This document shows positions 25,201 through 35,800 of a DNA stretch of 64,000 bases, one piece after another. The notes below the pieces were generated by a model, which was not told where the DNA came from, made no database searches, and saw nothing but the letters and a program-made list of their open reading frames with translations. The position numbers and the translations under genes were made by a program. The number at the start of each line of letters is the position of its first letter. Positions within the stretch are counted from its first letter, which is position 1. The stretch comes from Chryseolinea serpens. Lineage in GTDB: Bacteria > Bacteroidota > Bacteroidia > Cytophagales > Cyclobacteriaceae. The stretch is taken from positions 248,001-312,000 of the forward strand of contig NZ_FQWQ01000004.1 in NCBI RefSeq assembly GCF_900129725.1. Reading direction: 5' to 3'.

Positions 25201-26324
25201 AGGCTGGTGATGGCGGTGATGAAATTGGAGGGCGTGCCAATGTCGTCGTTGGAATAGTTGACAAAGTTGTCGTGGCCTTTGCGCAGTTTGCTCATGCCCC
25301 CGACCCACGTGCCCACCCAGAGATTTTGGGAGCGATCCAGTAGCAGGGAGAACACCAGGTCGTTGGCCAGTGATGAAGCATTGACGGCGGCGTGATTGGA
25401 AAATGAATAACTGCCCGTCAGGGGATTGAAATGAACAAGCCCTCCACCATAACAAGCAACCCAAACCGACTCATCCGACTCAAACAGCAGCGACGACACG
25501 CGCTGCGTGGGCTGTTCGTCGCGCGCCAAGGGAACGTAGCGGACCAGGTTCAGGTTGGCGTCCAGTTCCACGAGGCCTTTCTGCGTACCCAGCCAATAGT
25601 GATCTTTCCGGGGCACAATTCTCCAAACGTCGTTGGCCGTGAGCAACATGGAATCTTTTTGGGCGAACGACGGGCGTCGGAATTTTTTATCCGCAGAAAA
25701 AAGGAACAGGCCCCCACCGCGCGTACCCACCAGCAGACCGTCTCCATGCCGAATGATGTGCAGGATGTTGTTGTTCCCCAGGTTTTGTTTTGTGCCGTTG
25801 ATGTAGGGGGTGAGCACATGCGTGGCCATATCGAAATGAAAGATTCCTTGGCCGGAAGTCCCAAGCCATAGCCCTTTGCCATCGGGTTCCAGCACCAGTG
25901 TGCGCACCGTTGCCGAGCCATCGCCAACCCGGTAAGCCTCGAAGGTATCGAGGGTGGGATTGTAGCAAGAGATGCCGCCTTCGTGGCCGATCCACAGGCG
26001 TCCGTCGGGTGCTTCTACGATGGTCCACACAAAATTGCCGCCGATGCTGTGGAGTGTGTCCTGGGGGTCTTTGCGGAAAATCCGGAACGTGTAGCCATCA
26101 AAGCGGTTGAGCCCGTCTTCGGTGCCGATCCACAAAAATCCCTGGCGGTCCTGCAGCAGGCTCACTACCGTGCTTTGCGAGAGCCCTTGGGGAAGGGAGT
26201 AGTTGTCAAAGCGCAGTTTTTGTGCGAGGGTTACAAACGGAAAACAGAGCAGCAACAACAGCGTCCATACGCCTGTGCGTTGTCCCGGTGCAACGAGCTT
26301 CAACCTGGCAATCCGATCCATCAT
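22233..26324 (-). CDS. Hybrid two-component system sensor histidine kinase/response regulator (HTCS)
   Basis: 1363 aa from the ATG at 26324; a start at 26384 would add 20 residues before the signal peptide. Order: signal peptide (~20-36, TLLLLLCFPFVTLAQ); periplasmic two-bladed-pair propeller of Reg_prop repeats (~45-690, e.g. QDRQGFLWIGTEDGLNRFDG); Y_Y_Y domain (~730-795); one membrane helix (~815); HisKA with FFANISHEFRTPLSLILGP; HATPase with NNLLSNAIKYTAQGG and GTGLGLALTRELVKTHKGEI; receiver domain with phospho-Asp in LIISDWMMPGMDGLEV and Lys in LLTAKAG; AraC-type DNA-binding domain at the end (ISEVAFQVGFENPSYFTKTF). All catalytic boxes are intact. In Bacteroidota such single-protein systems sense oligosaccharides and switch on utilisation loci, but no susCD pair is adjacent; the nearest is 5 kb away and has its own LacI regulator. 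The target is unknown. Confidence 0.96.
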   Translation of the reverse strand: MMDRIARLKLVAPGQRTGVWTLLLLLCFPFVTLAQKLRFDNYSLPQGLSQSTVVSLLQDRQGFLWIGTEDGLNRFDGYTFRIFRKDPQDTLHSIGGNFVWTIVEAPDGRLWIGHEGGISCYNPTLDTFEAYRVGDGSATVRTLVLEPDGKGLWLGTSGQGIFHFDMATHVLTPYINGTKQNLGNNNILHIIRHGDGLLVGTRGGGLFLFSADKKFRRPSFAQKDSMLLTANDVWRIVPRKDHYWLGTQKGLVELDANLNLVRYVPLARDEQPTQRVSSLLFESDESVWVACYGGGLVHFNPLTGSYSFSNHAAVNASSLANDLVFSLLLDRSQNLWVGTWVGGMSKLRKGHDNFVNYSNDDIGTPSNFITAITSLPCGDHETLFIGAYGAGIRTATLDDIGNLSFKKYDPFPPALSKSVDLINSFYQGSTRLWIGTDHDGLVGIPLRAAGCLEKTNDIVHYDSKGDAHTLSNGTVKAAVEDKNGDLWVVTVGGGANKIITREKFGQPGSVIHYLNDEKDPASLSHNRVNTIFKDRDQNLWLATANGLNLVEGNGFKRFLQGKVITLFQSRNGRLYAGTEHGLYVNEATNGPFVFREEKLLAAQLINAIGEDAQGRLWITTNQGLFRFDPTAQAIIQFRSSDGLQSDEYNFNASTPTRTGHLAFGGVNGLTLLDPQRITLNPTKPAVVITSLKLDNKEVRVGPVKKDTLTLAKSLGETTALSFHYDQNYLTFEFAALDFTNPSKNVYAYMLEGLDNQWITTGATNRSATYTNLDPGTYTLRVKAANNDGVWDETGKALTLIIHPPWWETWYAYTFYVLVAALVLWLARNFVIQRERWKTELQLGHIEVQKLKELDDFKSKFFANISHEFRTPLSLILGPTERLLSESDGAPTQDLVTIRNNGKSLLNLVNQMLDLSRIEAGNLPLQVSEVDLAYYLKIFAEAFHSMAQQQHLDLTVNIPSEPIRGYADVSFLEKMVNNLLSNAIKYTAQGGKIMVTVTSKGGYIVLSVTDTGKGIAPDQLTRIFERFYRVHETSSVEGTGLGLALTRELVKTHKGEITVESTPGKGSTFTILLPVTKAFYSPAEITTAPGETESMQKEHHEMPSPAGNGSDPNQLHPLLLIIEDNLELRAFIRSAFTDRFRILDAADGEAGVKTAMSEIPDLIISDWMMPGMDGLEVCRVLKTSELTNHIPIILLTAKAGSDSRLQGLETGADEYLTKPFDLKELTIRANNLIEQRRLLRQKYSQNGRSLYKTVKATSADEKFLERLRTTVEQHLQNSRFGVEDLSREMGLSRVQLYRKITALTNQSANEFLRTYRLERAADLLRQGVGNISEVAFQVGFENPSYFTKTFREHFGKLPSEITKG

Positions 26325-26450
26325 GGCTCCAAAAAAAGTTAGTACGGGCAGATCACGTAAGTTAATGAACATTGGCCAATGCACAAGGCGATGGGGGTGA
26401 AGGTTTCAGGGAGGTTTGGGAGGGTGGGATATTCCTTGTTACCTTACGTC

Positions 26451-27329
26451 ATGGACATCAAACAATTTAAAGTAAAATCCGGTAACGAGGTGAATCTTAA
26501 AAATTATCCTACCGGCTATGACGGCAACGAACTGAACAAGGAGCGTGCCGCTGTCCTGTTGGAAGACAGCCGCAAACAACTGGCGGAGGTGCAGGATAAA
26601 TTATATGCCCAGAATCAATACAGTGTGCTCATCATCCTGCAGGCCATGGACGCTGCGGGCAAAGACAGCGCGGTGAAGCACATCATGTCGGGCTTCAATC
26701 CGCTGGGCGTTCAGGTGCACAGTTTTAAGACGCCAACGAAAACGGAACTGGACCATAACTATTTATGGCGCCACAACCTGGCCTTGCCCCCCCGCGGCGA
26801 GATTGCCATTCATAACCGCTCACATTATGAGAACGTGCTGGTCACGCGGGTGCACCCGGAATACATCCTGAACGAAAATATTCCCGGCATCGACAGCGTA
26901 GACAAGATCAAGAAGTCGTTTTGGGAAGATCGCCTGGAGCAGATCACAGCATTTGAAAAGGGGCTGGCCGAAAACGGCACGGTGATCCTGAAGTTCTTCC
27001 TGCATCTTTCCAAAAAGGAGCAAAAGAAACGCTTCCTCGAGCGCATCGACGATCCCTCCAAAAACTGGAAGTTTGAAATGGGCGACATCCGCGAACGGGG
27101 GTATTGGGATGACTACCAGCGCTATTACGAGGAAGCGATTGGCGCCACGTCCAAAAAATATGCACCCTGGTTCATCATTCCGGCCGACGACAAATGGTAT
27201 ACACGACTGGCCATTGCCACGATCATCCACGACTACTTCGAAGACCTCAGCATTCACTATCCGACCTTGACCGACACTGAAAAAGCAGACCTCCAAAAGG
27301 CGCGTGCCCAATTGGTTAACGAAGCTTGA
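26451..27329 (+). CDS. ppk2: Polyphosphate kinase 2 family protein
   Basis: 292 aa from the ATG at 26451. An in-frame ATG at 26379 would add 24 residues not typical of the family. PPK2 enzymes use polyphosphate to phosphorylate nucleoside mono- or diphosphates. Walker A is QAMDAAGKDSAVKHIM (residues ~52-67); SFKTPTKTELDHNYLWRHNL and IAIHNRSHYENVLVTRVHPE hold the lid and Walker B regions; VILKFFLHLSKKEQKKRFLE, DPSKNWKFEMGDIRERGYWD and WFIIPADDKWYTRLAIATII complete the family pattern. It is a single-domain form; whether it prefers NMP or NDP cannot be stated from sequence alone. gyrB and then ppk1 follow on the same strand, so two polyphosphate enzymes flank gyrase B. Confidence 0.93.
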   Translation: MDIKQFKVKSGNEVNLKNYPTGYDGNELNKERAAVLLEDSRKQLAEVQDKLYAQNQYSVLIILQAMDAAGKDSAVKHIMSGFNPLGVQVHSFKTPTKTELDHNYLWRHNLALPPRGEIAIHNRSHYENVLVTRVHPEYILNENIPGIDSVDKIKKSFWEDRLEQITAFEKGLAENGTVILKFFLHLSKKEQKKRFLERIDDPSKNWKFEMGDIRERGYWDDYQRYYEEAIGATSKKYAPWFIIPADDKWYTRLAIATIIHDYFEDLSIHYPTLTDTEKADLQKARAQLVNEA

Positions 27330-27393
27330 AAAGCCCCGACTGAACGATCAAAATATAAGTGGATTTTGTTCATGTTACAGAGAGCAAAATGCA

Positions 27394-27423
27394 TTGTTAT
27401 CTGGGGTAAAAACGTTATTTTTG
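27394..27423 (+). promoter_or_regulatory. gyrB promoter
   Basis: TTG (27394-27396), a 19-bp spacer and TATTTTTG (27416-27423) match the Bacteroidota TTG-N17-23-TAnnTTTG layout. The ATG is 20 bp downstream. Confidence 0.65.
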
Positions 27424-27436
27424 AAGGTTCTAATAA

Positions 27437-29401
<1,965 letters not shown>

Positions 29402-29428
29402 GCAACACTTTTTAGCGGAATTGATTTT

Positions 29429-31555
29429 ATGGAGGATTCGATCGCAACGACCGAAAGGATCGTACAGCAAATAGAGGAAAGCAACTACATCAGCCGCGAC
29501 CTGAGCTGGCTGAAGTTCAACTATCGTGTGCTTGACCAGGCCATGCACACCGACCGCAGCATTTTCGACCGGTTGAAATTCCTGTCCATCACGGCCTCGA
29601 ACCTCGATGAGTTTTGTACCATTCGCCTGGGCAGCCTCTACAACTACATTGATTATGGCAAAGAGCGCTTCGACTACAACGGCCTGCGGGAAGAACCTTT
29701 TCGCAGACTGTTGTTGTTGGAGACCCAACGCTTCTATAAAGACCAGAACGAATATTATGTCGAGCACCTGAAGCCGTATTTCTCGCAAAACGGTTTTGTG
29801 ATTGCGCCCTACCGCGAATTGTCGGTGGAAGACACGCAACGGGTGAACGACTATTTCAGCAAGACCATCTTCCCCATGCTCACGCCGATGGTCTTCGACA
29901 GCTACCACACGTTTCCGCTGCTGATGAACAACAGGCTGTTGTTTGGCGTGGTGACCAAAAGTCCCAACGAGAACCAGACCCAGCAACGGGTATCGTTCAT
30001 GCAGGTGCCCCAGAACCTTCCACGTTTTTACGAATTGGAAGAGCCTGGACTCATCAAGTTTGTGCCCATCGAAGAGATCATCCGGAACAATGTTCACCAC
30101 CTCTTCCGCAACGTGGAGATCGTGAGCACCAACCTGTTCCGCATCAACCGAAACGGCGACTTCACGCTGGAAGAAAGCGAAGACATCGAGTCCAACTTCC
30201 TCGAGGACCTAAAGCGTAAATTGAAAACCCGGCGCTCTGGCCGTGTCGTGAGGCTGGAAGTGGAGGCAGGTGCCGACCCTTGGATGATCCGTATGTTGAA
30301 GATCCAGTGGGACCTCGATGAGCATAACATTTTCTATGCCCCTGACGAAAGCATGGTCGAGTTCTCGGGATTGCTCCAGATCATTGGGCACAAAGAATTC
30401 AAAGCCAAACGCGTCCATCCGCCGGATCCCATAAAGCCTTTGAACTTTCCGGAGCATGGCTCGCGCGATCTGTTCGAGGTGTTGAAAGAGCGCGACATCC
30501 TGTTGCACCACCCCTACAACTCCATGGAGCCAGTGTTGGACCTTTTGGAGAAGGCCGCCGACGATCCGTATGTGCTCTCTATCAAAATCACGATCTATCG
30601 CGTGGCCCGCGATTCGCGGATCACATCGGCCCTGTTGCGTGCCGCCGAAAATGGCAAGCACGTGGCCGTATTATTCGAAGTGAAAGCCCGCTTCGACGAG
30701 GAGAACAACTTGCGTGAAGCCCAACGCTTGCAAAAGGCGGGCTGCTTTGTGATCTATGGCGTAGGCAACCTGAAAACCCACACCAAGCTGCTGCTCATTG
30801 TCCGCAAAGAAGGCGAGGACAAAGTCTATCGCTACGTCCATCTTTCCAGCGGCAACTACAACGAAGCCACGTCGCGCTTTTATGTAGACATCGGCCTGCT
30901 CACCACCAAGGAGGTATATGCCAACGACGTGTCGGAGTTCTTCAACGTTATCACCGGCCACTCGCAGCCGTCGACCTACCGCAACCTCATCACGTCGCCC
31001 CGCGATATGCGCATTCAATTGTGCAACCTGGTGAAGCGCGAGGCAGAGAACGCGCGCAACGGTATTCAGTCGGGGATCGTCATAAAACTGAACTCCTTCC
31101 AGGACAAAGAGTTGATCGACGAACTGTATGAAGCCTCCAAAGCGGGCGTGCCGATCAAGCTGATCGTGCGTGGCATGTGCTGTCTTCGTCCTGGCCGCAA
31201 AGGGCTCAGCGAAAATATCCAGGTGGTCTCGATCGTGGGCGAATACCTCGAGCACTCCCGCATCTACTATTTCCACAACGACAACAATCCCAAGGTCTAC
31301 ATCGGCAGCGCCGACGCCATGGTGCGCAGCTTTGACCGCCGGATCGAATCGCTGTTTTTACTGGATGAAGACATCCTCAAGAAACAAGCCATCAACAACC
31401 TGCGCTTCAACCTCAAGGACAACATCAACGCCTACGTCATGCAGGAAGATGGAACTTACGTGAAGAAAGAACTGGACGGCCAGACGCCCTTCAACATTCA
31501 CAAAGAGTTCTACCACATCACGAAGGAAATCGTGATGGATGCGAAGCTGTTTTAA
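29429..31555 (+). CDS. ppk1: Polyphosphate kinase 1
   Basis: 708 aa, full length. It reversibly polymerises the terminal phosphate of ATP into inorganic polyphosphate at the membrane. Order: N-terminal helical domain with SNYISRDLSWLKFNYRVLDQ; head domain; two phospholipase-D-like catalytic domains. The phospho-accepting His is in GNLKTHTKLLLIVRKE (~452), and the second catalytic His is in EYLEHSRIYYFHNDNNPKVY (~610). RVARDSRITSALLRAAENGK and ALLRAA also match the family. It lies 27 bp after gyrB, so read-through from the gyrB promoter is likely. Together with ppk2 (26451) and the exopolyphosphatase gene (45260), it covers synthesis, use and hydrolysis of polyphosphate. Confidence 0.97.
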   Translation: MEDSIATTERIVQQIEESNYISRDLSWLKFNYRVLDQAMHTDRSIFDRLKFLSITASNLDEFCTIRLGSLYNYIDYGKERFDYNGLREEPFRRLLLLETQRFYKDQNEYYVEHLKPYFSQNGFVIAPYRELSVEDTQRVNDYFSKTIFPMLTPMVFDSYHTFPLLMNNRLLFGVVTKSPNENQTQQRVSFMQVPQNLPRFYELEEPGLIKFVPIEEIIRNNVHHLFRNVEIVSTNLFRINRNGDFTLEESEDIESNFLEDLKRKLKTRRSGRVVRLEVEAGADPWMIRMLKIQWDLDEHNIFYAPDESMVEFSGLLQIIGHKEFKAKRVHPPDPIKPLNFPEHGSRDLFEVLKERDILLHHPYNSMEPVLDLLEKAADDPYVLSIKITIYRVARDSRITSALLRAAENGKHVAVLFEVKARFDEENNLREAQRLQKAGCFVIYGVGNLKTHTKLLLIVRKEGEDKVYRYVHLSSGNYNEATSRFYVDIGLLTTKEVYANDVSEFFNVITGHSQPSTYRNLITSPRDMRIQLCNLVKREAENARNGIQSGIVIKLNSFQDKELIDELYEASKAGVPIKLIVRGMCCLRPGRKGLSENIQVVSIVGEYLEHSRIYYFHNDNNPKVYIGSADAMVRSFDRRIESLFLLDEDILKKQAINNLRFNLKDNINAYVMQEDGTYVKKELDGQTPFNIHKEFYHITKEIVMDAKLF

Positions 31556-31590
31556 ATTAACCCTACCAACGAAAATTCCGCACGCCCAGC

Positions 31591-31617
31591 GCCCTGACCA
31601 AACAGAGGGCTCAGGGC
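31591..31617 (+). terminator. Hairpin after ppk1
   Basis: gccctga (31591-31597) and tcagggc (31611-31617) are perfect 7-bp arms, followed by the T/G-rich ttgttgtgttt. It is a likely terminator of the gyrB-ppk1 unit. Confidence 0.5.
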
Positions 31618-31655
31618 TTGTTGTGTTTGGTGGAACACCAACCAAGCGATGTGCA
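31612..31655 (-). repeat. REP-like dispersed intergenic element, copy D
   Basis: ttggtg-gaa-caccaa (31627-31641) followed by ccaagcgatg. Read on the minus strand it is catcgcttggttggtgttccaccaaacac, matching the catcgcc-(stem)-cac layout of copies C and E. Confidence 0.5.
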
Positions 31656-31747
31656 CCGATACAGATCCTGTTGATGAAGACGTTTGACAAGGCGATAGGC
31701 GTTCGCCCACTGGCTAATACAAGCTTCTGGATTCTGGCTCCTGAAGT

Positions 31748-31897
31748 CCGAGAACAAAGAAACTCTGGCTACTGAATACTGGCTACTCGAATGCCGAGAA
31801 CAAAGAAACTCTGACTACTGAATACTGGCTACTCGAATGCCGAGAACAAAGAAACTCTGGCTACTGAATACCGGCTACTCGAATGCCGAGAACAAGC
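31748..31897. repeat. 46-bp tandem repeat, three full copies plus a partial one
   Basis: The unit starts ccgagaacaaagaaactctg and ends gaatactggctactcgaatg. Full copies are 31748-31793, 31794-31839 and 31840-31885, differing at only single bases; a fourth begins at 31886. The flanks repeat a related word (acaagcttctggattctggctcctga at ~31719 and again at ~31892). The whole 376-bp gap 31556-31931 has no supportable gene. Short open frames here are artefacts of the repeat. Confidence 0.8.
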
Positions 31898-31931
31898 TTC
31901 TGACTCCTGGCTCCTGGATTCTGGCTCCTAA

Positions 31932-32882
31932 CTACCGATACTCATAATACTGCGGACACTCCGGATTCTTATGCACCCCCCGGATCCGCGTCCGGTACGT
32001 GATCATAAATTCGTGTGTACCATTGGAGAAATTGTTCAGGTCCGAACGGGTCCAGTCGTAAGAATAACCGAAGTGAAACTTCTCACTCAGCTTCAAATCG
32101 ATAAAGCTGATGAGGGCGTCACCCAGGCGATAGGAAACACCCGCGCTGAAGACATCATAGAAAATAAAGGCGTTGTTGATGTCGAGGCTGAGTGGCTGAT
32201 TTTCTTGTGCGCGTACGAGAATGGACGGATTGATTTTTACTTTGTTGAAGCGATCGAGTGGCAACACCACGCCGCTTCGGATGTAGTAGTAGCGCGCTTC
32301 TTTGATCTGTCCCAGGATTCCCTCTACGGAGTTGGCGATCTTGTTGTTGAGGATGAAGGGCACGGAAAAACCAACAAAAAAATTCTTCTTGCTGTAGTAG
32401 AGTCCGGCGCCAAAGTTAGGCTTCACCACGTTCAGGATGTTATAGAACGAAGGGTCATTCGTGGTCTGGAGGTCGAGTTTGTCATAGTTTGCGCCCAGGA
32501 GGTTTATACCGGCCTGTAATCCCATCGACAGCGTGGCATCGTGAAAATGGATCTTGTAGGCATAGCTGGCATAGATGTGTTCGTTCTTGTAGCTGCCGAT
32601 CTCGTCATGGTTCACCAACAGACCGACCCCCACCTTGTTTTTCATCAGCGCCGTGTGACCGCTGATGCTATAGGTCTTTGGGGCACCGGGGTAGTTGATC
32701 CATTGGTTGCGGTACATCGCCGTAAGATTCAATTGTACCTGGGCGCCGGCATAGGCCGGGTTGATCACCAGTTCGTTGAAATAATACTGCGTGAATACCG
32801 GGTACTGTTGTCCATAGGACCACGATACCATGGACAACGCAATGATAAAAGTTAAAAAAGTTCTCTTGAGAGAGGTGCTCAT
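31932..32882 (-). CDS. PorP/SprF-family type IX secretion-associated outer-membrane protein
   Basis: 316 aa. A signal peptide (TFLTFIIALSMVSWSYGQ) is followed by the family opening QYPVFTQYYFNELVINPAYA (residues ~26-45) and GAQVQLNLTAMYRNQWINYP, the exact PorP/SprF pattern. The remainder is a predicted 14-strand barrel with HFGYSYDWTRSDLNNFSNGT then HEFMITYRT near the end. In gliding flavobacteria SprF is needed for surface delivery of the SprB adhesin; PorP/SprF proteins are encoded next to proteins with type B type IX C-terminal domains. That is the case here: the 2165-aa protein gene ends 13 bp upstream on the same strand, so this is probably its dedicated partner. Confidence 0.93.
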   Translation of the reverse strand: MSTSLKRTFLTFIIALSMVSWSYGQQYPVFTQYYFNELVINPAYAGAQVQLNLTAMYRNQWINYPGAPKTYSISGHTALMKNKVGVGLLVNHDEIGSYKNEHIYASYAYKIHFHDATLSMGLQAGINLLGANYDKLDLQTTNDPSFYNILNVVKPNFGAGLYYSKKNFFVGFSVPFILNNKIANSVEGILGQIKEARYYYIRSGVVLPLDRFNKVKINPSILVRAQENQPLSLDINNAFIFYDVFSAGVSYRLGDALISFIDLKLSEKFHFGYSYDWTRSDLNNFSNGTHEFMITYRTRIRGVHKNPECPQYYEYR

Positions 32883-32895
32883 GAGTTTAAAAAAG

Positions 32896-35800
32896 TTAAT
32901 TAATAAGTTCTAAATATCCTGCCATAGGCTTCGAGCCGTCGCGTTTGTCGATGATGTAATAGTAGGTTCCTCCAGGAAGGTTAGTCCCCATCAGGCTAAT
33001 GCCTTTGTTGGACTGGCCGTCAAAGAAGATCTCTGAGTTATCGTAGCCTTCCGCTTCGTACACCAGCGTGCCGGCGCGGTTGAAGATCTTCACCAGGTTG
33101 TTCTCGAAGTTGTTGATACAGCCGATGTAGAAAATGTCGTTGGAGCCATCACCGTTTCGCGACACACCATTGAAGGGACGGATATCCGTTTTTACGGACA
33201 CGGTTTTGGTGGTTTTACATCCCAGTAGCGAAGTCACTCTAACGGCATAGTCACCTGCGTCGATGTTCGTGACCAGCGGTCCAGTCACGAAACCAGGAGC
33301 GGTGTCGTCGTCAGGCACTACGGTGCCATGGAACCAGTCGATCTTATCAATTTCCACGCTATTGGTAATGAAGAGCGACAAGCTGCCGTCGGGCACGGGT
33401 TGTTGACCGTCTACCGGAGCCGTGCAATGCGTGGCCACCGTGCTGAAATCAAATTCGGGATATACAGGCACGAAAATGATCTCTTCACTCACCAGCGGCG
33501 ATTTACAACCTGTGATGCGGCTCGTAGCCGTAGCCGAATAAATACCTACAGCAAGGCTGTCGTACTCATCGCCCACAAAATCGGGTGATGCTTTCTCTGC
33601 CTGGCCGATGTACCAATCGAAGATATAGTCACTGATGTTCTTGTCTACCGAAACCGACAGCGCACCGTTCTCCTCGCCCTTCACACAGCTGGTCACCTGC
33701 GACAAGATCTCGATCTGCGGCATCGGGATCGCCACAGGACTGTAATTGATCTCGATGGTGGCCGTGTTTGTACAGCCGGTCACTCTGTCTTTTGCCAACA
33801 CCGTGTAGACCGTATTGTCCGGAGCGACCTTTGCTTTTAAGCCGTCAACTTGCACGCCTTGATAGAAACCACCAGGCAGCGCCACGGGAGGAAGGCCTTC
33901 GAACCAATAGAAGTCGTAGTTGACGAAGTCACCATTCACGGACGCGGAGGCCACGCCATTGGGAATCGTCGGATCGCAATTCGTTACCGGCATTAATGCC
34001 TCAGCCGAAACCGGAGGATATACGCGCTCGTCGTTGAACGGCACCACGAGGGTGGAGCTGATACAAAGCGGTTGTCCGGTCGAGGGGTCGATGGTGGGGT
34101 CGAGATTGTAAGTCGCCACCACCGAGATGGGTTTGTTCAGATCGAGAACGGTCAGCGTAATTTCCTTTTGAGGAGGAAGCGCTACGTTATCGACGGTCCA
34201 GGTGAACGTGAAGTCATTCTGATTGATGGCAAGCGGAAGGCCGCTGGCATCATCATAGCCGCCAAACGTCACAGCCGCCAGCGCTTTGGGATTGTCCGCA
34301 ACCGGGTCGATGACCTCGCAGTTTACAAGCGGCGTTGAAGAAGCATCGATATCGATCGGGTTCTTCGCCGACAGTACCACGTACGTATCCTTGGCCACAC
34401 AATTCGTGCTGTTATTGGTAGCCACAACATTATAGGCCATCGGGCTGAGCGTAGCCGACGTGATGCCGGTCACTTCATCCGTGTTGGAAACAGGGCCACC
34501 AGCATCAAACCAGTTGTAGGTGTAGCCTGTGGTGCTCGTTCCTGAAGCCAATACCTTCAGTGAACCCGTGGTGCGGCCTACGCAGTGGATTTCGTTTTGG
34601 AAAGCAATCAGGGTCACGTCCACCGTGTTCACGGCTTTATTGAGAATATCAAAGCTGGCCGTCACATCGCAACTGCTGGCTCCGTCGGTGGCCACGACAT
34701 AGTAGCTGCCGGAAGCCAGGCTCGCGTTGTCCCAGCCGTTCGCGTCGGGGTTAGCGCTGGCATCAAGATCGGGCACAGCCGTTCCATCGGCTTTGTGCCA
34801 GTTGAACGTATAGCCTGCAAAAGGCGACGTCACCGGGCTGTTGTCCACTTCAAGGCGTTGGAAAGTAACCGTCCCCTCCGGGTTGGGTTGATTGTTTGAA
34901 TTCACAATACAATGCAACACATCCGTGGTGGTCAGGTCGCCATTGGCCATGTTGATAGCAACCTCCATGGGCTTGTTGCCGACGGTAAAGGTCCGGTTGG
35001 TAAAGCAACCGATATTGGCAGCAGCCGAATTGTTGTAAGTCACTTTAACCGAATAGTCACCGGGTACAACGTTCGCGATGTTTTGCGTAGTGGCACCGGT
35101 AGACCATTGATAGTCATAGTCTGCAGGGTTGCCCGTGACCACGACCGAGATGCCGCCATTACCCGTCAAGGTGGTGCTGGTCTTGCAGAACGTGTTGTTG
35201 ATCATGCTGGCGTTCGAGAGATTGTCGTCAATCACCGGATCGGCCGTCACCTGTTTCAGGGTCACCGTCCGCACGGCGCGGCAACCGGCAGCAGGACCGG
35301 CGTTGGCCACGGCCACGAAGGTGTAGGATTGAGGGGCGAGGATCGTTGTCGGGTTTGTGTTATACTCGTTTCCGGGACCTGTATTGGGCACGGTGGCCAG
35401 GCCAGGTCCGCTACCGGGGTCAACACTTCCTGCATAGAGGAATACATCGTAGTCGGCGGTTGTCAGGGTGGGCGCGAGCCTGGTCAGCTCAACAACAGCC
35501 GCACCATTGTTGTAGGCCGGGTCGCAGTTGGTCACATCGGTTTGGGAAATGAAGTTAAGCCTGTGCGAGTCGATAAAATCCAGTATGAACTGTTCGTCTT
35601 GCTTGCAGCCGTTGTCGCGATTGGTCACTTGCACGGCGTAGTTGCCTTGTTGGATGTTATCCTTTTTAGAAGACGTTGGCGTGTTGAAAATATCCGTCGT
35701 CAGAGGCGTGCCGGAGGGCGATCCGCCCGCAAACCACGCGAAGTCATAGCCGTTGGTATTCGCTGTGCCAACACCCGCTTCCAGGTATCCTGTCGGCGAC

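Noticed and set aside
31539-31775. Small open frame covering the ppk1 tail and the tandem repeat
   Set aside because: Made from repeat and terminator sequence; no coding signature.
31748-31897. CRISPR-like array
   Set aside because: Units are directly adjacent 46-bp tandem copies with no unique spacers, and there are no cas genes.
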